Of a stretch of DNA of 64,000 bases, positions 16,176 through 24,829 are shown piece by piece. This DNA is from Amycolatopsis vancoresmycina. Lineage in GTDB: Bacteria; Actinomycetota; Actinomycetes; Mycobacteriales; Pseudonocardiaceae. The stretch covers positions 62,001-126,000 of the forward strand of contig NZ_JNYY01000013.1 of NCBI RefSeq assembly GCF_000716785.1, in the 5' to 3' direction. Made by a program: the position numbers and the translations under genes. Within the stretch, counting starts at the first letter, position 1. Every line of letters begins with the position of its first letter. Below the pieces are notes generated by a model that was not told the DNA's origin, ran no database searches, and was given only the letters and a program-made list of their open reading frames with translations.

Positions 16176-17483
16176 TCACAGCCGCACCGCCCGGTTCTCG
16201 TGCCAGCACATCAAGGGCCGCAAGCCCGCCGGGCTCCACTCGGCCGCCACCGTCAGGGGGCTGCCCGCCGACAGGGCCAGCAACGACCACGGGAACGCGT
16301 ACGGCACCAGGGGCAACGCCGTTCCGTCCTTTTCGGACAGACACCAGCCGCCGCCGTGCTCGGCCGGTGTCACGCCCGACAGCAGCACCGGCCAGCGCTC
16401 CAGCCACGGGTCCGCCGCCATCGCGCGCGCGTGTGCCGCCAGTGCGTCCGCGATCGAGCCGCCCTCGGCCGTGGGGGCCGCGAGCGGAATCCCGCGCTCC
16501 GCCACCAGCGCTCGCAGAGGTGCCGCGCCCGGGTAGAACGCCAGCTCCGCCGTCAGCCGGTGCCCGGGTGGCAGCGACGTGTCCAGCGGGCGGCCCGGCG
16601 GGGCGAACGACAGCACCAGCGCGTCCCGGCCCGTGCCGAGGCCGCGCAGCCACGTGCGGCGGGTGAGGAGCCGGTCGTTCTCCTCGTCGGCCGCGCCGGT
16701 GATCAGCCAGTCGTCCGCGACGCGCTCGCCCTCCTCCAGGACCCGGGCCGTCTCCACCGAGAACCCCAGCCGCGTGCGGACCGTCTCCGCCAACGCCGGC
16801 GGCAGCGATTCCAGGCGCGTGGCCGAGTCCGCCAACAGGTACAGCAGCGACAGCTCGGCCAGCAGCGCCTCCGGCCAGTCGCGGCGGCCGACGATCCCGG
16901 CCGCCCGGCGCAGGCCGCCCGCCAGGCCGCCGGCCTGGGCGTCGACCATCCGGGCCGCGACCGTGTGCAGCTCCTCGCCGCCGGTGCGTTCGAAGCCCGC
17001 GAACCCCGCGCCGATCCGGTCGGTGAGCCACACCTTCAGCTCCGCGACGCCGCCTTCGACGCGCGCCACCCGCTCGGCAGCGCGGCGCGCGGCCGCCTCC
17101 TCGTCCTTCGGGCCCGCCGCCTCGGTGCGTTTCTCCGCCCGCCGTGCGCGGTCGGCGCGCTCGGCGAGCCACGCGTGCACCCAGTCCGGCGCCTCGGCCG
17201 GTTCGACCCGCCCGGCCGCCCAGAGCAGCAGCAGGCCCAGTGCGTGCTTGCACGGGAACTTCCGGCTCGGGCAGGAACACCGGAACGCGGGCTCGGCCAG
17301 CTCGACGCACGTCTGGTACGGCTTCTTGCCACTGCCCTGGCAGAGGCCCCACACGGCGTCTTCGGACGCGCCCGCGCCCGTCCACTTCGCCGGCGTGGCC
17401 AGCGCCCGGCCCGCCTTCTCCGAAGCGGGATCCGGCGCCAGCCCGGCCACGCGTTCCGCGGTCCACGGCACCGCCGTCACCAC
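16176..17483 (-). CDS. SWIM zinc-finger protein, first gene of MoxR/VWA operon
   Basis: 435 aa from the GTG at 17483 (a second GTG follows directly); GGGGGGA lies upstream. SWIM finger FRCSCPSRKFPCKHALGLLL near residue 70 gives CxC-x6-CxH, a zinc-binding motif for nucleic acid or protein contact. A charged helical region (ARRAEKRTEAAGPKDEEAAARRAAERVARVEG) precedes a large C-terminal domain of unknown fold. A PafBC-like promoter motif sits 42-63 bases upstream. 70 bp separate it from the DUF5691 gene, with no terminator visible, so I treat all five as one operon. Confidence 0.85.
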   Translation of the reverse strand: MVTAVPWTAERVAGLAPDPASEKAGRALATPAKWTGAGASEDAVWGLCQGSGKKPYQTCVELAEPAFRCSCPSRKFPCKHALGLLLLWAAGRVEPAEAPDWVHAWLAERADRARRAEKRTEAAGPKDEEAAARRAAERVARVEGGVAELKVWLTDRIGAGFAGFERTGGEELHTVAARMVDAQAGGLAGGLRRAAGIVGRRDWPEALLAELSLLYLLADSATRLESLPPALAETVRTRLGFSVETARVLEEGERVADDWLITGAADEENDRLLTRRTWLRGLGTGRDALVLSFAPPGRPLDTSLPPGHRLTAELAFYPGAAPLRALVAERGIPLAAPTAEGGSIADALAAHARAMAADPWLERWPVLLSGVTPAEHGGGWCLSEKDGTALPLVPYAFPWSLLALSAGSPLTVAAEWSPAGLRPLMCWHENRAVRL

Positions 17484-17524
17484 CTGTCCCCCCACGTTTC
17501 TCCCTCGGTTTCGGGTACCGCTGA

Positions 17525-17546
17525 AGCATGCCAGCACCCACCGACA
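17525..17546 (-). promoter_or_regulatory. candidate PafBC-type promoter of SWIM operon
   Basis: On the minus strand: ATGTCGGTG, eight bases (GGTGCTGG), then CATGCT. It matches tTGTCRgtg-N8-TAnnnT except C for T at the first -10 base (and A for the weak first T). It lies about 40 bp before the GTG, the right place for the operon promoter. Confidence 0.45.
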
Positions 17547-17639
17547 TTTTCGTGGGGCGGCGGTGCGCCCGGGCTCCGGCGGATGTCGCATGTCGCAGAC
17601 ACTTCCGGTGGCCGAGTATTCTAGTGCTAGAGTAGTACC

Positions 17640-18117
17640 GTGCTGACCGATGCTGAACTGACCGTGCTCGGCCTGGTGGTCGAGCGTCTCGGAGCGCGGC
17701 ATGCGCGACTGGACCGCGCTCGGCTTCAGCTCGATCTACTACGTCCTCGGCAAACTCCGCGACAAAGGCCTGGTCGCCGAAGTCGCGGAGGAACGTGCGC
17801 ACCCCAAGGCCAAGAAGACGTTCACGGCCACCGAAGCGGGCCGCCAAGCGTGCGCGGCCGCCGCCGAAGCCGCCGTCGCGGAGCTGCGCCCGATGCACCA
17901 GCCGGTGCTGGTCGGCCTGGCCAACAGCCCGGTCGTCCCGCCCGGACGGCTCGCGGCCGCCCTGGCCCGGCGCGCGGAAGCAGTCGGGGAGCGGCTGGCC
18001 GAGGTGCGTCGGGCAGCCGACGCGCAGGAACACGCCCCGCCGTTCGTCCGGGCGATCTTCGGCTACTCCATCGCGCAGCTCGAGGCGGAAGCCCGCTGGC
18101 TGGAAGGGATGACCTGA
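17640..18117 (+). pseudogene. PadR-family regulator disrupted by a small internal deletion
   Basis: Frame one starts LTDAELTVLGLVVER at 17640 and then goes out of phase; frame two resumes as ERGMRDWTALGFSSIYYVLGKLRDKGLVAEV. An intact PadR has about twelve residues (of the PRHGYELERVIE type) between those two segments; here only four bases, CTCG, remain, which removes helix 1-2 of the winged helix and shifts the frame. The C-terminal PadR domain is intact to 18117. A protein could start at ATG 17701 but would lack part of the DNA-binding domain. Promoter-like repeats with CTAG-TG-CTAG (17621-17630) remain upstream. A base-calling error cannot be excluded, but a loss of about 32 bases is unlikely to be one. 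Confidence 0.7.
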
Positions 18118-18716
18118 TGCCGTACGACATCAAGAAGGACCTGAAGCAGCTCTACGCGCCCAAGAACCGCGAGTGGGCGCTGCTCGACGTCCCCGAGCAG
18201 CGGTTCCTCGCCGTCGACGGCCGCGGCAACCCGAACACGGCGGAGAGCTACCAGGTGGCCGTCGAAGCGCTGTACGCCTTCGCGTACACGATCAAGATGG
18301 CGGCGAAGCACCGTGGCGAGGACTTCGTCGTCGGGCCACTGGAAGGGCTGTGGTGGGCCGAGGACTACGAAGCGTTCACTGTGCGCGCCAAGGACTCCTG
18401 GCAGTGGACGATGCTCATCGCGCAGCCGCCGTGGATCGGTGAGGAGGCCGTCGAGGAGGCACGGGAATCCGTGCGGCGCAAGAAGAAGATCGACGCGCCG
18501 GTCCGGTTCGAGAAGCTGCACGAGGGCCGGTGCGCACAGGTGCTCCACCTCGGCTCGTACGACGACGAGGGGCCGATCCTGGCCCGCCTGCACGGCGAAT
18601 TCCTGGCGGCGCAAGGACTGAAGGAGGCCGGCCTGCACCACGAGGTCTACCTCGGCGACCCACGCCGGACCGAGCCCGCGAAACTCAAGACGGTGCTGCG
18701 TCAGCCGGTCGGCTGA
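18117..18716 (+). CDS. GyrI-like small-molecule-binding domain protein
   Basis: 199 aa, ATG overlapping the PadR stop. Begins MPYDIKKDLKQLYAPKNREWALLDVP, with FLAVDGRGNPNTAESYQ typical of stand-alone GyrI-like proteins (SAV2567 type), and a second half KLHEGRCAQVLHLGSYDDEGP. Normally co-regulated with the PadR gene as a ligand sensor or hydrolase-like partner; here the PadR gene appears broken. Its 3' end overlaps the convergent small gene by 16 bp. Confidence 0.85.
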   Translation: MPYDIKKDLKQLYAPKNREWALLDVPEQRFLAVDGRGNPNTAESYQVAVEALYAFAYTIKMAAKHRGEDFVVGPLEGLWWAEDYEAFTVRAKDSWQWTMLIAQPPWIGEEAVEEARESVRRKKKIDAPVRFEKLHEGRCAQVLHLGSYDDEGPILARLHGEFLAAQGLKEAGLHHEVYLGDPRRTEPAKLKTVLRQPVG

Positions 18717-18964
18717 TCGAGCGCGGCGAGGCCGCTTTCCCACCGCGCCCGGCGCTGGGCGGGCGTCTGCTCCCACCACGGCTCACCACGCTCGCCCAGC
18801 GCCACCTTCGCCGTCTGGACGCGCGCGCGGTCCTGGACCCGCCGGGCCGCCATCAGGTGCTTCTGCAGGCGGTCGCGGACGTCGGCCGGGATCTCCGGGT
18901 CCGTCGCGCGCCAGCGGCGGCCGCCGACGACGATGTACCGGCCGTCCGGGGTGTGCTCGGGCAT
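18701..18964 (-). CDS. small basic conserved protein
   Basis: 87 aa. Sequence begins with PDGRYIVVGGRRWRATDP, then a basic helix DRLQKHLMAARRVQDRAR and ends with WWEQTPAQRRARWESGLAAL. No signal or membrane helix. I recognise the type as a frequent actinobacterial hypothetical protein without known function. The ATG overlaps the stop of the acyl-CoA ligase (TGATG), so the two are probably co-translated. Confidence 0.7.
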   Translation of the reverse strand: MPEHTPDGRYIVVGGRRWRATDPEIPADVRDRLQKHLMAARRVQDRARVQTAKVALGERGEPWWEQTPAQRRARWESGLAALDQPTG

Positions 18965-21027
18965 CAGTATTCGCTGGTCGCCGGCCAGGTGTCGTCGTGC
19001 AGCAGGCGCTTGAGGATCTTGCCCGTCGCGTTGCGGGGCAGGTCCGGCACGAAGTACACGTCCCGCGGCACCGCGAAGCGGGCCAGGCGGTGGTGGATGT
19101 ACTGCCGGATGTCCTCCGCGTGCAGGGACGCGCCCCGCCGCGGGACGACGTACGCCGCCAGGCGCTGGCCCCACTCCGGGTCCGCCACGCCGACCACGGC
19201 CGCGTCGTGCACGCCCGGCAAGGCCACCAGCGCCTCTTCCACCGGGCGCGGGAACACGTTCTCGCCGCCGGAGACGATCATCTCGTCGGCGCGGCCGGTG
19301 ACGAACAGGCGGCCCGCTGCGTCGAGGTAGCCGACGTCGCCGCTGGCCATCATGTCCGCCGCGCGGGCCGGGTCCGTGCCGCTGGTGTAGCCCTCGAACA
19401 GCATGTCGTTGCCGACGAAGATCTGGCCCTCGCCGCCCGGCGGGACCGGGTTGCGGTCCTCGTCCAGGATCGCCAGGCGGGTGCCCAGCGGGCAACGGCC
19501 GGCGGTCGTCGGGGCCGCGCGCAGGTCGGCCGGGTCGGCGATGCTCGCCCAGGACACCTCGGTCGAGCCGTAGAAGTTGTAGAGGACGTCGCCGAAGGTG
19601 TCCATGAACTGCGTGACGAACGACCCGGACATCGCCGAGCCGCTGCTGGCCACGATCCGCAGCGACGACAGGTCGTAGCGCGAGCGGACCCGCTCGGGCA
19701 GGTCCATGATCCGCTGCAGCATGATCGGCACGGCGAACAGCGCGTCGCACTTCTGCTCGGCGATCGTCCGCAGCGTCTCTTCGGCGTCGAACTTGCGGAT
19801 CAGCGCCAGCGACGCCCGCAGCGCCATGCCGATCTGCATCGCGGCCAGGCCCCAGGTGTGGAACAGCGGCGCGGCCACCAGCAGCCGGTCGCCGGAGCGC
19901 AGCGGGATCCGGTCGAGGATCGCCGCCGCCGTGCCGAGCCCCTTCGGCGTGGGACGGCGGGCGCCCTTCGGCGTCCCGGTCGTGCCGGAGGTGAGCACGA
20001 TCAGCCGGCCCGGCCGCTCGACCGGCTTCGGGCGGTCGGCGGGCGCGGCGTGGATCAGCTCGTCGACGGTCGGGTAGCCGGCGTCGGCGTCCGGCCAGGT
20101 GCTGATCCGGGCGAAGTCGCCGGGCACGTTCGCGATGGTCTGCGCGAACTCGTCGTCGGCCAGCACGGCGGCCGGCTGGTGCTCGGCGAGCACGTCCTTG
20201 ACCGAGGCCGCGGACAGGCCGGTGTTCAGCAGGATGACGTCGGCGCCGAGCTTGCTGGCGGCGACGAACGACTCGATCATCGCCGCGTGGTTGCGGCACA
20301 TCAGCGCGATCCGGTCGCGCTCGACGACGCCGAGCTCGCTCAGCGCGTTGGCCAGCCGGTCGCTGCGCTCCTGGACCTGGCGGAAGGTGCGCTGGCTGCG
20401 TTCGTCGTGCAGCGCGGGCTCGTCCGGCACGCGGGCCGCCGCGGCCTGGTAGCCGCCCGCGACGGTGGCGCCCCACTGCGCGAGGGAGTTCAGCTGCCGC
20501 GCCAGCTTGTCCGGGCGGCCGGCGCTGAGCACACCGGCGCGCAGCAGGATGCTCGTGGTGCGCAGCTTGGTGGCCTTGTTGCCGTCGTCGGCGTCCGGGT
20601 CGGGCGCCCCGGCCAGGTGCAGGTCGAGGCGACGGCCGAGGGCCCGGACGTCCTTCTTGATCGACGAAACGAGTTCCAGGTGCGACGGCGGCAGCATCAT
20701 CCGCACGAACAGCTCGGTCTTCCCGCCGGCCAGCGGTCTGAGCTCCAGGGAGACCCAGGTGCCCTCGTCGGGGACCCCGCACCACACGACGTGCTCGCCC
20801 GGCCGGTAGACGACGGCCTGCATCTGCGTCTCCAGCATCGGCCCCCGCTCGGGGACGATCCGGATCACGCCCTTCGGCCCGCGGCCGCGCCCGGCCGGCT
20901 CCTGGATCTCGCACCAGCTGATCTCCGGCACGAACCGCGAGTACCACTCCGGCGATCCGACGATCTGCCACACCACATCGGGCGTGTGCCCGACCACGGC
21001 ACTCGCCTCGACCACATCGTCACGCAT
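18964..21027 (-). CDS. START/SRPBCC domain fused to acyl-CoA synthetase (AMP-forming)
   Basis: 687 aa. Residues 1-140 form a SRPBCC (polyketide-cyclase/START-like) domain: HTPDVVWQIVGSPEWYSRFVPEIS ... VVWCGVPDEGTWVSLELRPL. Residues 190-687 are an ANL-family ligase with P-loop LTSGTTGTPKGARR, YGSTEVSW, SGDVGYLDAAGRLFVTGR and the C-terminal lysine motif NATGKILKRLL. It should activate a fatty or other acid to acyl-AMP and then acyl-CoA. The START domain could bind the lipid substrate. A GAACGCACGTTC site lies upstream. Substrate unknown. Confidence 0.88.
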   Translation of the reverse strand: MRDDVVEASAVVGHTPDVVWQIVGSPEWYSRFVPEISWCEIQEPAGRGRGPKGVIRIVPERGPMLETQMQAVVYRPGEHVVWCGVPDEGTWVSLELRPLAGGKTELFVRMMLPPSHLELVSSIKKDVRALGRRLDLHLAGAPDPDADDGNKATKLRTTSILLRAGVLSAGRPDKLARQLNSLAQWGATVAGGYQAAAARVPDEPALHDERSQRTFRQVQERSDRLANALSELGVVERDRIALMCRNHAAMIESFVAASKLGADVILLNTGLSAASVKDVLAEHQPAAVLADDEFAQTIANVPGDFARISTWPDADAGYPTVDELIHAAPADRPKPVERPGRLIVLTSGTTGTPKGARRPTPKGLGTAAAILDRIPLRSGDRLLVAAPLFHTWGLAAMQIGMALRASLALIRKFDAEETLRTIAEQKCDALFAVPIMLQRIMDLPERVRSRYDLSSLRIVASSGSAMSGSFVTQFMDTFGDVLYNFYGSTEVSWASIADPADLRAAPTTAGRCPLGTRLAILDEDRNPVPPGGEGQIFVGNDMLFEGYTSGTDPARAADMMASGDVGYLDAAGRLFVTGRADEMIVSGGENVFPRPVEEALVALPGVHDAAVVGVADPEWGQRLAAYVVPRRGASLHAEDIRQYIHHRLARFAVPRDVYFVPDLPRNATGKILKRLLHDDTWPATSEY

Positions 21028-21054
21028 TGTCTGCCCTCACCGAAGTGTGTCACC

Positions 21055-21066
21055 GAACGCACGTTC
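21055..21066. promoter_or_regulatory. inverted repeat upstream of acyl-CoA ligase gene
   Basis: GAACG-CA-CGTTC, 28-39 bp before the ligase ATG, similar in form to sites of TetR-type lipid regulators. No such regulator is adjacent. Confidence 0.4.
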
Positions 21067-21193
21067 AGGTCACGGAGGCATCACATTAGCAGCAAACGGG
21101 TGATCGCGGATACTCCGAACGGCCAGATACCGGTGGGTAACGGACACTCGTAGTGGGTCCTCCGAATGTCCATTGTAGATGAATTAACGGCGT

Positions 21194-22132
21194 TCACCGA
21201 GCATAGCGGGCCACCAGCTCCGCGCCCAGGCGCGCCAGCTCCGCCCGCACGGACTCCGGGTCTTCGACGTCGACGAGCGCGCCCCAGCCCGCGAGCTCCT
21301 GCGCGATCATGATCGGCGCCGGGGCGGCGACCCGCGCCCGGACGCGGTTCCCCGGCAGCTCGGCGACCAGTTCGCAGTGCCGCCCGAACCGCCCCCGGAG
21401 CACGCCGAAGTAGCGGCGGTCGAGCACCACGTGCGCGCTGAGCAGGGACCGGCGCTGTTCGACCTCCTCGACGACCTCGCGCCACACCTGCGCCAGCTCC
21501 AGGTCGGAGGGGCGGTCGGCGGCGTCGCCGGTCGGCGTGGCCGCGACGATCCGGTCGACGCGGAACGTGCGGCGGCCCTTCGCGGTGCCGGCGACCAGGT
21601 ACCAGACGTCGTCCTTGTCGACCAGGCCCCACGGGTCCACCAGCCGCTCCGACCGCTCGCGCCCGGCGTAGGTGAGAAGGACCTGCTGCCGGGCGATGAC
21701 AGCGTCGCGCAGCAGCGAGACCATCGGCGGCCGGTCCTTCGGGTGCTCGCCCCAGCCCGCCTGGTCGACGACGACCGCGTCCGCGGCGGCCTCCGCGTCC
21801 GCGCGGAACGTGCCCGGCAGCGCGCCCATCAGCTTCCGCAGCGCGGACTTGACCTCCGGGGAACCGGCCGCCGCGGGCCCGGCGAGCAGGAAGAGGGCCT
21901 GTGCCTCGCGGGCGCTCAGGCCCGAGAGGTCGGTGCGCGCACCGCCGACGAGCTGCCAGCCGCCGCCGCGGCCCGGCTGCGGGTAGACCGGCACCCCGGC
22001 CGCCGAAAGCGCTTCGAGGTCACGGCGGGCCGTCGCGACCGAGATTTCGAGCTCGGCGGCCAGCTCGGCGGCCGTGACGCGGCCGCGGGCCTGCATCAGC
22101 AGGAGGGTGGCCACGAGGCGGTCGGCACGCAT
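21194..22132 (-). CDS. YafY/WYL-domain transcriptional regulator
   Basis: 312 aa. N-terminal DeoR-like HTH (RADRLVATLLLMQARGRVTAAELAAELEISVATARRDLEALSAAG), then a WYL domain with LVDPWGLVDKDDVWYLVAGTAKGRRTFRVDRI and a WCX tail. WYL proteins sense nucleic acid or small ligands and include PafB/PafC, but this single protein is of the common metabolic type. A perfect 11-bp inverted repeat lies just upstream, between it and a divergent VOC gene, so local control is likely. Confidence 0.88.
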   Translation of the reverse strand: MRADRLVATLLLMQARGRVTAAELAAELEISVATARRDLEALSAAGVPVYPQPGRGGGWQLVGGARTDLSGLSAREAQALFLLAGPAAAGSPEVKSALRKLMGALPGTFRADAEAAADAVVVDQAGWGEHPKDRPPMVSLLRDAVIARQQVLLTYAGRERSERLVDPWGLVDKDDVWYLVAGTAKGRRTFRVDRIVAATPTGDAADRPSDLELAQVWREVVEEVEQRRSLLSAHVVLDRRYFGVLRGRFGRHCELVAELPGNRVRARVAAPAPIMIAQELAGWGALVDVEDPESVRAELARLGAELVARYAR

Positions 22133-22150
22133 GGGCGAAGTGTCGCAGTG

Positions 22151-22175
22151 AAAGTGCTCACTCCGTGAGCACTTT
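22151..22175. promoter_or_regulatory. perfect inverted-repeat operator between WYL and VOC genes
   Basis: Arms AAAGTGCTCAC and GTGAGCACTTT separated by TCC, 19 bp from the WYL start and 45 bp from the VOC start. Probable binding site of the WYL regulator controlling both promoters. Confidence 0.75.
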
Positions 22176-22219
22176 GAGTCCGCATGATGGCGCCACCCTG
22201 AAGAGAGAGGAAGCGCGAC

Positions 22220-22612
22220 ATGCTGCGAGGAATGGCCACCGTCTCGTTCTACGCCGACGACCACGAGGCCGCGAAGACCTGGTACACCGAGTTCCTGGGG
22301 ATCGAGCCATACTTCAACGTCCCCGGGTACTCGGAGTTCCGGATCGGCGACTACCGGCACGAACTCGGCATCATCGACCGCCGCTACGCCCCGGCGGCGC
22401 CGGACGGCCCGGGCGGCGAGATCGTCTTCTGGCACGTCGACGACCTCGAGGCGACCGTCGCCCGCCTCCTCGAGCTGGGCGCGAAGGAGTACGAGCCGAT
22501 CACCGAGCGGGGCCCCGGGTTCGTCACGGCGTCGGTCGTCGACCCGTTCGGCAACGTCCTCGGGGTCATGACGAACGTCCACTACCTTGCGGTGCTGGCG
22601 GAACGTTCATGA
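22220..22612 (+). CDS. VOC-superfamily protein
   Basis: 130 aa with a good GAGAGAGGAAG ribosome-binding site. Typical of the extradiol/glyoxalase fold: FYADDHEAAKTWYTEFLGIEPYF, EIVFWHVDDLEATVARLLELGAKE and VVDPFGNVLGVM near the end. Metal-binding residues cannot be assigned with confidence. Divergent from the WYL regulator and likely its target. Confidence 0.85.
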   Translation: MLRGMATVSFYADDHEAAKTWYTEFLGIEPYFNVPGYSEFRIGDYRHELGIIDRRYAPAAPDGPGGEIVFWHVDDLEATVARLLELGAKEYEPITERGPGFVTASVVDPFGNVLGVMTNVHYLAVLAERS

Positions 22613-22717
22613 GCCGGTGCGGCACCTCGCTGTGTCGCCCGGCCACACTGGATCTTCTCCAGCTGTAGCTTGCGCACACATAGCTAGCGACCGGCGTCAC
22701 GCTTACCGTTCCCGTCC

Positions 22718-23467
22718 ATGACCAGCGATCTGGACGGGCGCACCGCCCTCGTGACCGGCGGGGCCGGGGGCATCGGCCTCGCCTGCGTCCGCGCCCTGGC
22801 CGCGGCCGGGGCCAAGGTGCACGTCGTCGACTTGGACGCCGACCGGGCCGAAGCCGCCGCCACCGAGGTCGGCGGGTGGGCGCACGCCGCCGACCTCGCC
22901 GACCCCGCGTCGATCGACGCCCTGCCCGCCGAAGTCGACATCCTGGTCAACAACGCCGGCGTCCAGCACGTCGCGCCGATCCAGGACTTCCCGCCCGATC
23001 GGTTCACCCACATCCAGTCCCTGATGGTGACCGCTCCCTTCCTCCTCATCCGGCACACGCTCCCGGCGATGTACGCCCGGGGGTGGGGCCGGATCGTCAA
23101 CATGTCGAGCGTCCACGGGCTGCGCGCCTCCGCCTTCAAATCCGCCTACGTCGCCGCCAAGCACGGCCTCGAAGGGCTCTCGAAGGTGGCCGCCCTGGAA
23201 GGCGCCGAACACGGCGTCACCAGCAACTGCGTCAACCCGGGTTACGTCCGCACGCCGCTCGTCGACGGCCAGATCGACGCCCAGGCCGCCGAGCACGACA
23301 TCCCGCGCGAGGACGTCGTCGCCGAAGTCCTGCTGAAGCGGGCCGCGATCAAGAAGCTCATCGAACCCGAAGACGTCGCTTCCCTGGTGGTGTGGCTGTG
23401 CTCGCCGCACGCCGGGCACATCACCGGAGCTTCGATCCCCCTCGACGGCGGCTGGACTGCCGCGTGA
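22718..23467 (+). CDS. D-3-hydroxybutyrate dehydrogenase (SDR)
   Basis: 249 aa. Classical SDR: TGGAGGIG near residue 13 for NAD+, NNAGVQHVAPI (characteristic of BDH with Gln-His), catalytic Ser in NMSSVHG, and YVAAKHG (Tyr/Lys). The late segment RTPLVDGQI and the lid region are as in 3-hydroxybutyrate dehydrogenase, which oxidises 3-hydroxybutyrate to acetoacetate. The stop overlaps a GTG in the next gene's frame, and the permease and PucR regulator follow closely, so this looks like a 3-hydroxybutyrate use operon. Confidence 0.85.
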   Translation: MTSDLDGRTALVTGGAGGIGLACVRALAAAGAKVHVVDLDADRAEAAATEVGGWAHAADLADPASIDALPAEVDILVNNAGVQHVAPIQDFPPDRFTHIQSLMVTAPFLLIRHTLPAMYARGWGRIVNMSSVHGLRASAFKSAYVAAKHGLEGLSKVAALEGAEHGVTSNCVNPGYVRTPLVDGQIDAQAAEHDIPREDVVAEVLLKRAAIKKLIEPEDVASLVVWLCSPHAGHITGASIPLDGGWTAA

Positions 23468-23502
23468 CCACCCGCCCAACCCACAAGGAAGTGGAGCCCG
23501 CA

Positions 23503-24828
23503 GTGAGCCAACCCCACCGGTCGGCGATCGCCAAGATCGTCGGCGCGAGCCTGATCGGCACCACCATCGAGTGGTACGACTTCTTCCTCTACACCTCGGC
23601 CGCCGCCCTCGTCTTCAACAAGCTGTTCTTCCCGACGGCGGACCCGCTCACCGGCACGCTGCTGGCGTTCCTGACCTACGCCGTCGGGTTCCTCGCCCGG
23701 CCGATCGGCGGCCTGGTCTTCGGCCACTTCGGCGACCGGCTCGGCCGCAAGAAACTGCTGATCGTCAGCCTCGTGCTGATGGGTGGCTCGACCTGCTTGA
23801 TGGGTGTCCTGCCGACGTACGCGAGCGCTGGTGTCGCGGCACCGCTGCTGCTCACGCTGCTCCGGCTCGTCCAGGGCTTCGCGCTCGGCGGGGAGTGGGG
23901 CGGGGCCGTCCTGATCGTCTCCGAACACGGTGACGACCGCCGCCGCGGCTTCTGGGCGAGCTGGCCGCAGTGCGGCGCGCCCGGCGGCAACCTGCTGGCC
24001 ACCGCCGTCCTGGCCATCCTGTCCGCGACGCAGTCCGATGCGACGTTCATGTCCTGGGGCTGGCGCGTTCCCTTCCTGCTCTCGGGCGTGCTGCTGCTGA
24101 TCGGGCTGTGGATCCGGCTGGCCGTCGCCGAGTCGCCGGTGTTCCTCGCCGCCCAGCGGCAGGCCGAGGCCCGCGCCGAGAAGCACGTTCCCGTCGTCGA
24201 CGTCTTCCGCAACAGCTGGCGGCAGGTGCTGATCACGATCGGCGCGCGGATGGCCGAGAACGTCTCGTACTACGTGATCACCGCGTTCATCCTGGTGTAC
24301 GTCACGACCGGGCTGCACCTGCCGAAGGGCGTCGGCCTGACCGCGGTGCTGATCGGCTCGGCCGTGCACTTCGTGACGATCCCGCTGTGGGGTGCGCTGT
24401 CGGACCGCGTCGGACGGCGTCCGGTGTACCTGTTCGGCGCGATCGGGATGGCCGTGTGGGGCTTCGCGTTCTTCGCGCTGCTGGACACGAAGTCGTCGCC
24501 GGTGATCGTGCTGGCCGCGACCGTCGGGCTGGTGCTGCACGGCGCGATGTACGGCCCGCAGGCCGCGTTCTTCGCCGAGCAGTTCCCGACCCGGGTGCGC
24601 TACACCGGGCTGTCCGTCGGCGGGCAGCTGTCGTCGATCGCCGCCGGGGCCGTCGCGCCGCTGATCGCCGTCGCGCTGTTCTCCGCGTGGCACAGCACCG
24701 TGCCGGTGTCGCTGTACGTCGCGGCGATGTGCCTGATCACGGTGATCGCGCTGCTCGCCGCCCGCGAAACCCGCGGCGAATCGCTGCACGACGACGTCGA
24801 GGCGGAGACGGCGGCCGTTTCGCCCTAG
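23503..24828 (+). CDS. MHS-family MFS permease, probable 3-hydroxybutyrate/carboxylate uptake
   Basis: 441 aa from GTG 23503, preferred over GTG 23464 because AAGGAAGTGGAG lies upstream. Twelve predicted membrane helices; MHS signatures GTTIEWYDFFLY at the start, FGHFGDRLGRKKLL (motif A) and GEWGGAVLIVSEH. Members import small carboxylates, betaine or shikimate with protons. Gene order after 3-hydroxybutyrate dehydrogenase suggests uptake of 3-hydroxybutyrate; this is inferred. Confidence 0.85.
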   Translation: MSQPHRSAIAKIVGASLIGTTIEWYDFFLYTSAAALVFNKLFFPTADPLTGTLLAFLTYAVGFLARPIGGLVFGHFGDRLGRKKLLIVSLVLMGGSTCLMGVLPTYASAGVAAPLLLTLLRLVQGFALGGEWGGAVLIVSEHGDDRRRGFWASWPQCGAPGGNLLATAVLAILSATQSDATFMSWGWRVPFLLSGVLLLIGLWIRLAVAESPVFLAAQRQAEARAEKHVPVVDVFRNSWRQVLITIGARMAENVSYYVITAFILVYVTTGLHLPKGVGLTAVLIGSAVHFVTIPLWGALSDRVGRRPVYLFGAIGMAVWGFAFFALLDTKSSPVIVLAATVGLVLHGAMYGPQAAFFAEQFPTRVRYTGLSVGGQLSSIAAGAVAPLIAVALFSAWHSTVPVSLYVAAMCLITVIALLAARETRGESLHDDVEAETAAVSP

Positions 24829-24829
24829 C

